Assembly: GCA_963726135.1 (NCBI GenBank)
Contig: CAVSBE010000002.1
Span: 62,001-126,000, forward strand
DNA length: 64,000 nucleotides
Reading direction: 5' to 3'
Source of the DNA: Bog-473 sp963726135
GTDB lineage: Bacteria > Actinomycetota > Acidimicrobiia > Acidimicrobiales > RAAP-2
Shown here: piece by piece, positions 63,298-64,000 of the stretch
Layout: each line of letters opens with the position of its first letter
How positions within the stretch are numbered: the stretch's first letter is position 1
The notes under the pieces: generated by a model
The model's database searches: none
Seen by the model: only the letters and a program-made list of their open reading frames with translations
What the model was told of the DNA's origin: nothing
Translations under genes and position numbers: made by a program

Positions 63298-63348
63298 GTG
63301 AGGCCCCTCGGAGCTGAGTCGGGCTCTCCGGGCTCAGGCCGGCTGGGC

Positions 63349-64000
63349 TCAGGCCGGCGGGTGCACCTCGAGCACCGTCGCCGACCCCATGCCGCCGCCG
63401 GCGCACAGGGTCCCCACGCCGATGCCGCCGCCGCGCCGGCGCAGCTCGTGGATCAGGGTCACGAGGATGCGGGCCCCCGAGGCTCCGACGGGGTGCCCGA
63501 TGCCGACCGCCCCGCCGTTGACGTTGACGATGTCGTGGGGGAAGCCGAGCTTGCGGGCACAGGCCACCGACATCGTCGCGAAGGCCTCGTTGATCTCGAC
63601 GAGGTCGACGTCGGACTCGCTGAGCCCGGCCCGGTTCAGGGCCCGCGGCACGCACACCGTCGGCGCCAGGCCGGTGCGGGCCGGCTCGATGCCACACGAG
63701 TTCCACGACCGCACGGTCGCCAACGGCTGCATGCCGTGCGCCTCGGCAAACGCGCGGGCGACGACCACCAGGGCGGCGCCTCCGTCTGCGATGCCCGACG
63801 AGTTCCCGGCCGTGATCTGCCCGTTCGGCCCGGTCAACGAGGGCAGCGCGGCCAGCTTCTCCAAGGTGGTGTCCCGTCGCGGGTGCTCGTCGATGCTCAC
63901 CGTCACCGTCTCGCCCCGGCCGGCCGGCACCGTCACCGGCACGATCTCCTCGGCGAAGCGCCCGTCGTCGGTGGCGGCGACGGCGCGGATGTTGGAGTGG
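63349..64000 (-). CDS. thiolase (acetyl-CoA acetyltransferase), 5' end outside the window
   Basis: The C-terminal 216 residues or so of a thiolase that condenses or cleaves acyl-CoAs. TAGNSSGIADGGAALVV, EINEAFATMSVACARKLG, the histidine motif GGAVGIGHPVGASG and the terminal cysteine motif LCAGGGMGSA are all typical. The N-terminal nucleophile cysteine lies beyond the edge. The gene is convergent with acsA. Confidence 0.93.
   Translation of the reverse strand, partial: HSNIRAVAATDDGRFAEEIVPVTVPAGRGETVTVSIDEHPRRDTTLEKLAALPSLTGPNGQITAGNSSGIADGGAALVVVARAFAEAHGMQPLATVRSWNSCGIEPARTGLAPTVCVPRALNRAGLSESDVDLVEINEAFATMSVACARKLGFPHDIVNVNGGAVGIGHPVGASGARILVTLIHELRRRGGGIGVGTLCAGGGMGSATVLEVHPPA

Overview
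The window is very GC-rich DNA from an actinobacterium. Signs of this are a WhiB-type iron-sulfur protein, mycothiol-dependent isomerase-like (DinB) proteins, a PPOX/F420-type flavoprotein, an MpaB-type oxygenase, GTG starts, leaderless promoters and DosR-like operator boxes. An uncultured or poorly sampled lineage such as Acidimicrobiia is plausible, but this is inference. Many genes carry single-base frameshifts, often in G or C runs, so I treat most of them as probable assembly errors and give whole-gene coordinates.

Layout. 0-10 kb: housekeeping and accessory genes (surE, aldose epimerase, SDR, MpaB-like oxygenase, ketopantoate reductase, DinB protein, PPOX protein, arylsulfatase, beta-propeller protein). 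10-16 kb: a sugar ABC transporter (permease, ATPase, binding protein) followed by a ROK glucokinase and a PfkB kinase. 16-33 kb: a redox and central-carbon block containing a CoA transferase, PEP synthase, a pyruvate:ferredoxin oxidoreductase operon (porG-porA-porB plus a GltD-ferredoxin fusion), GAPDH, a complete group 3b-type NiFe hydrogenase operon with its own maturation protease, and a phosphoribosyltransferase-hydrolase fusion. 33-43 kb: MFS transporter, IPT/TIG protein, isocitrate/isopropylmalate dehydrogenase family gene, split and damaged ligD, DoxX, sterol desaturase and two inverted COG4315-type secreted proteins. 43.9-46.1 kb: a TetR-controlled operon with visible promoter and operators.

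46.2-59.4 kb is a probable genomic island, visibly less GC-rich in its centre. It is flanked by a complete tRNA-Lys gene and a 46-bp direct repeat of that tRNA's 3' part. It holds an IS110-type and an IS5-type element, a WhiB-like gene, a PQQ-repeat lipoprotein, a secreted cyclophilin, a metallo-hydrolase, small orphan genes and six copies of a short repeat. Beyond it are acyl-CoA dehydrogenase, a DUF985 cupin, acetyl-CoA synthetase and a thiolase that runs off the end.

The most notable signal is a set of seven promoters between 15.6 and 31.4 kb with the same architecture: a DosR/DevR-like 14-bp palindrome, exactly 23 bp, then a SACNNT -10 hexamer. They precede pfkB, a HicA-like gene, the CoA transferase, ppsA, porGAB, GAPDH (probably reading into the hydrogenase) and the phosphoribosyltransferase-hydrolase. 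This points to a hypoxia-type regulon linking glycolysis/gluconeogenesis, ferredoxin-dependent pyruvate metabolism, CoA recycling and NAD(P)H-linked hydrogen turnover. No DosR/DosS genes are in the window.
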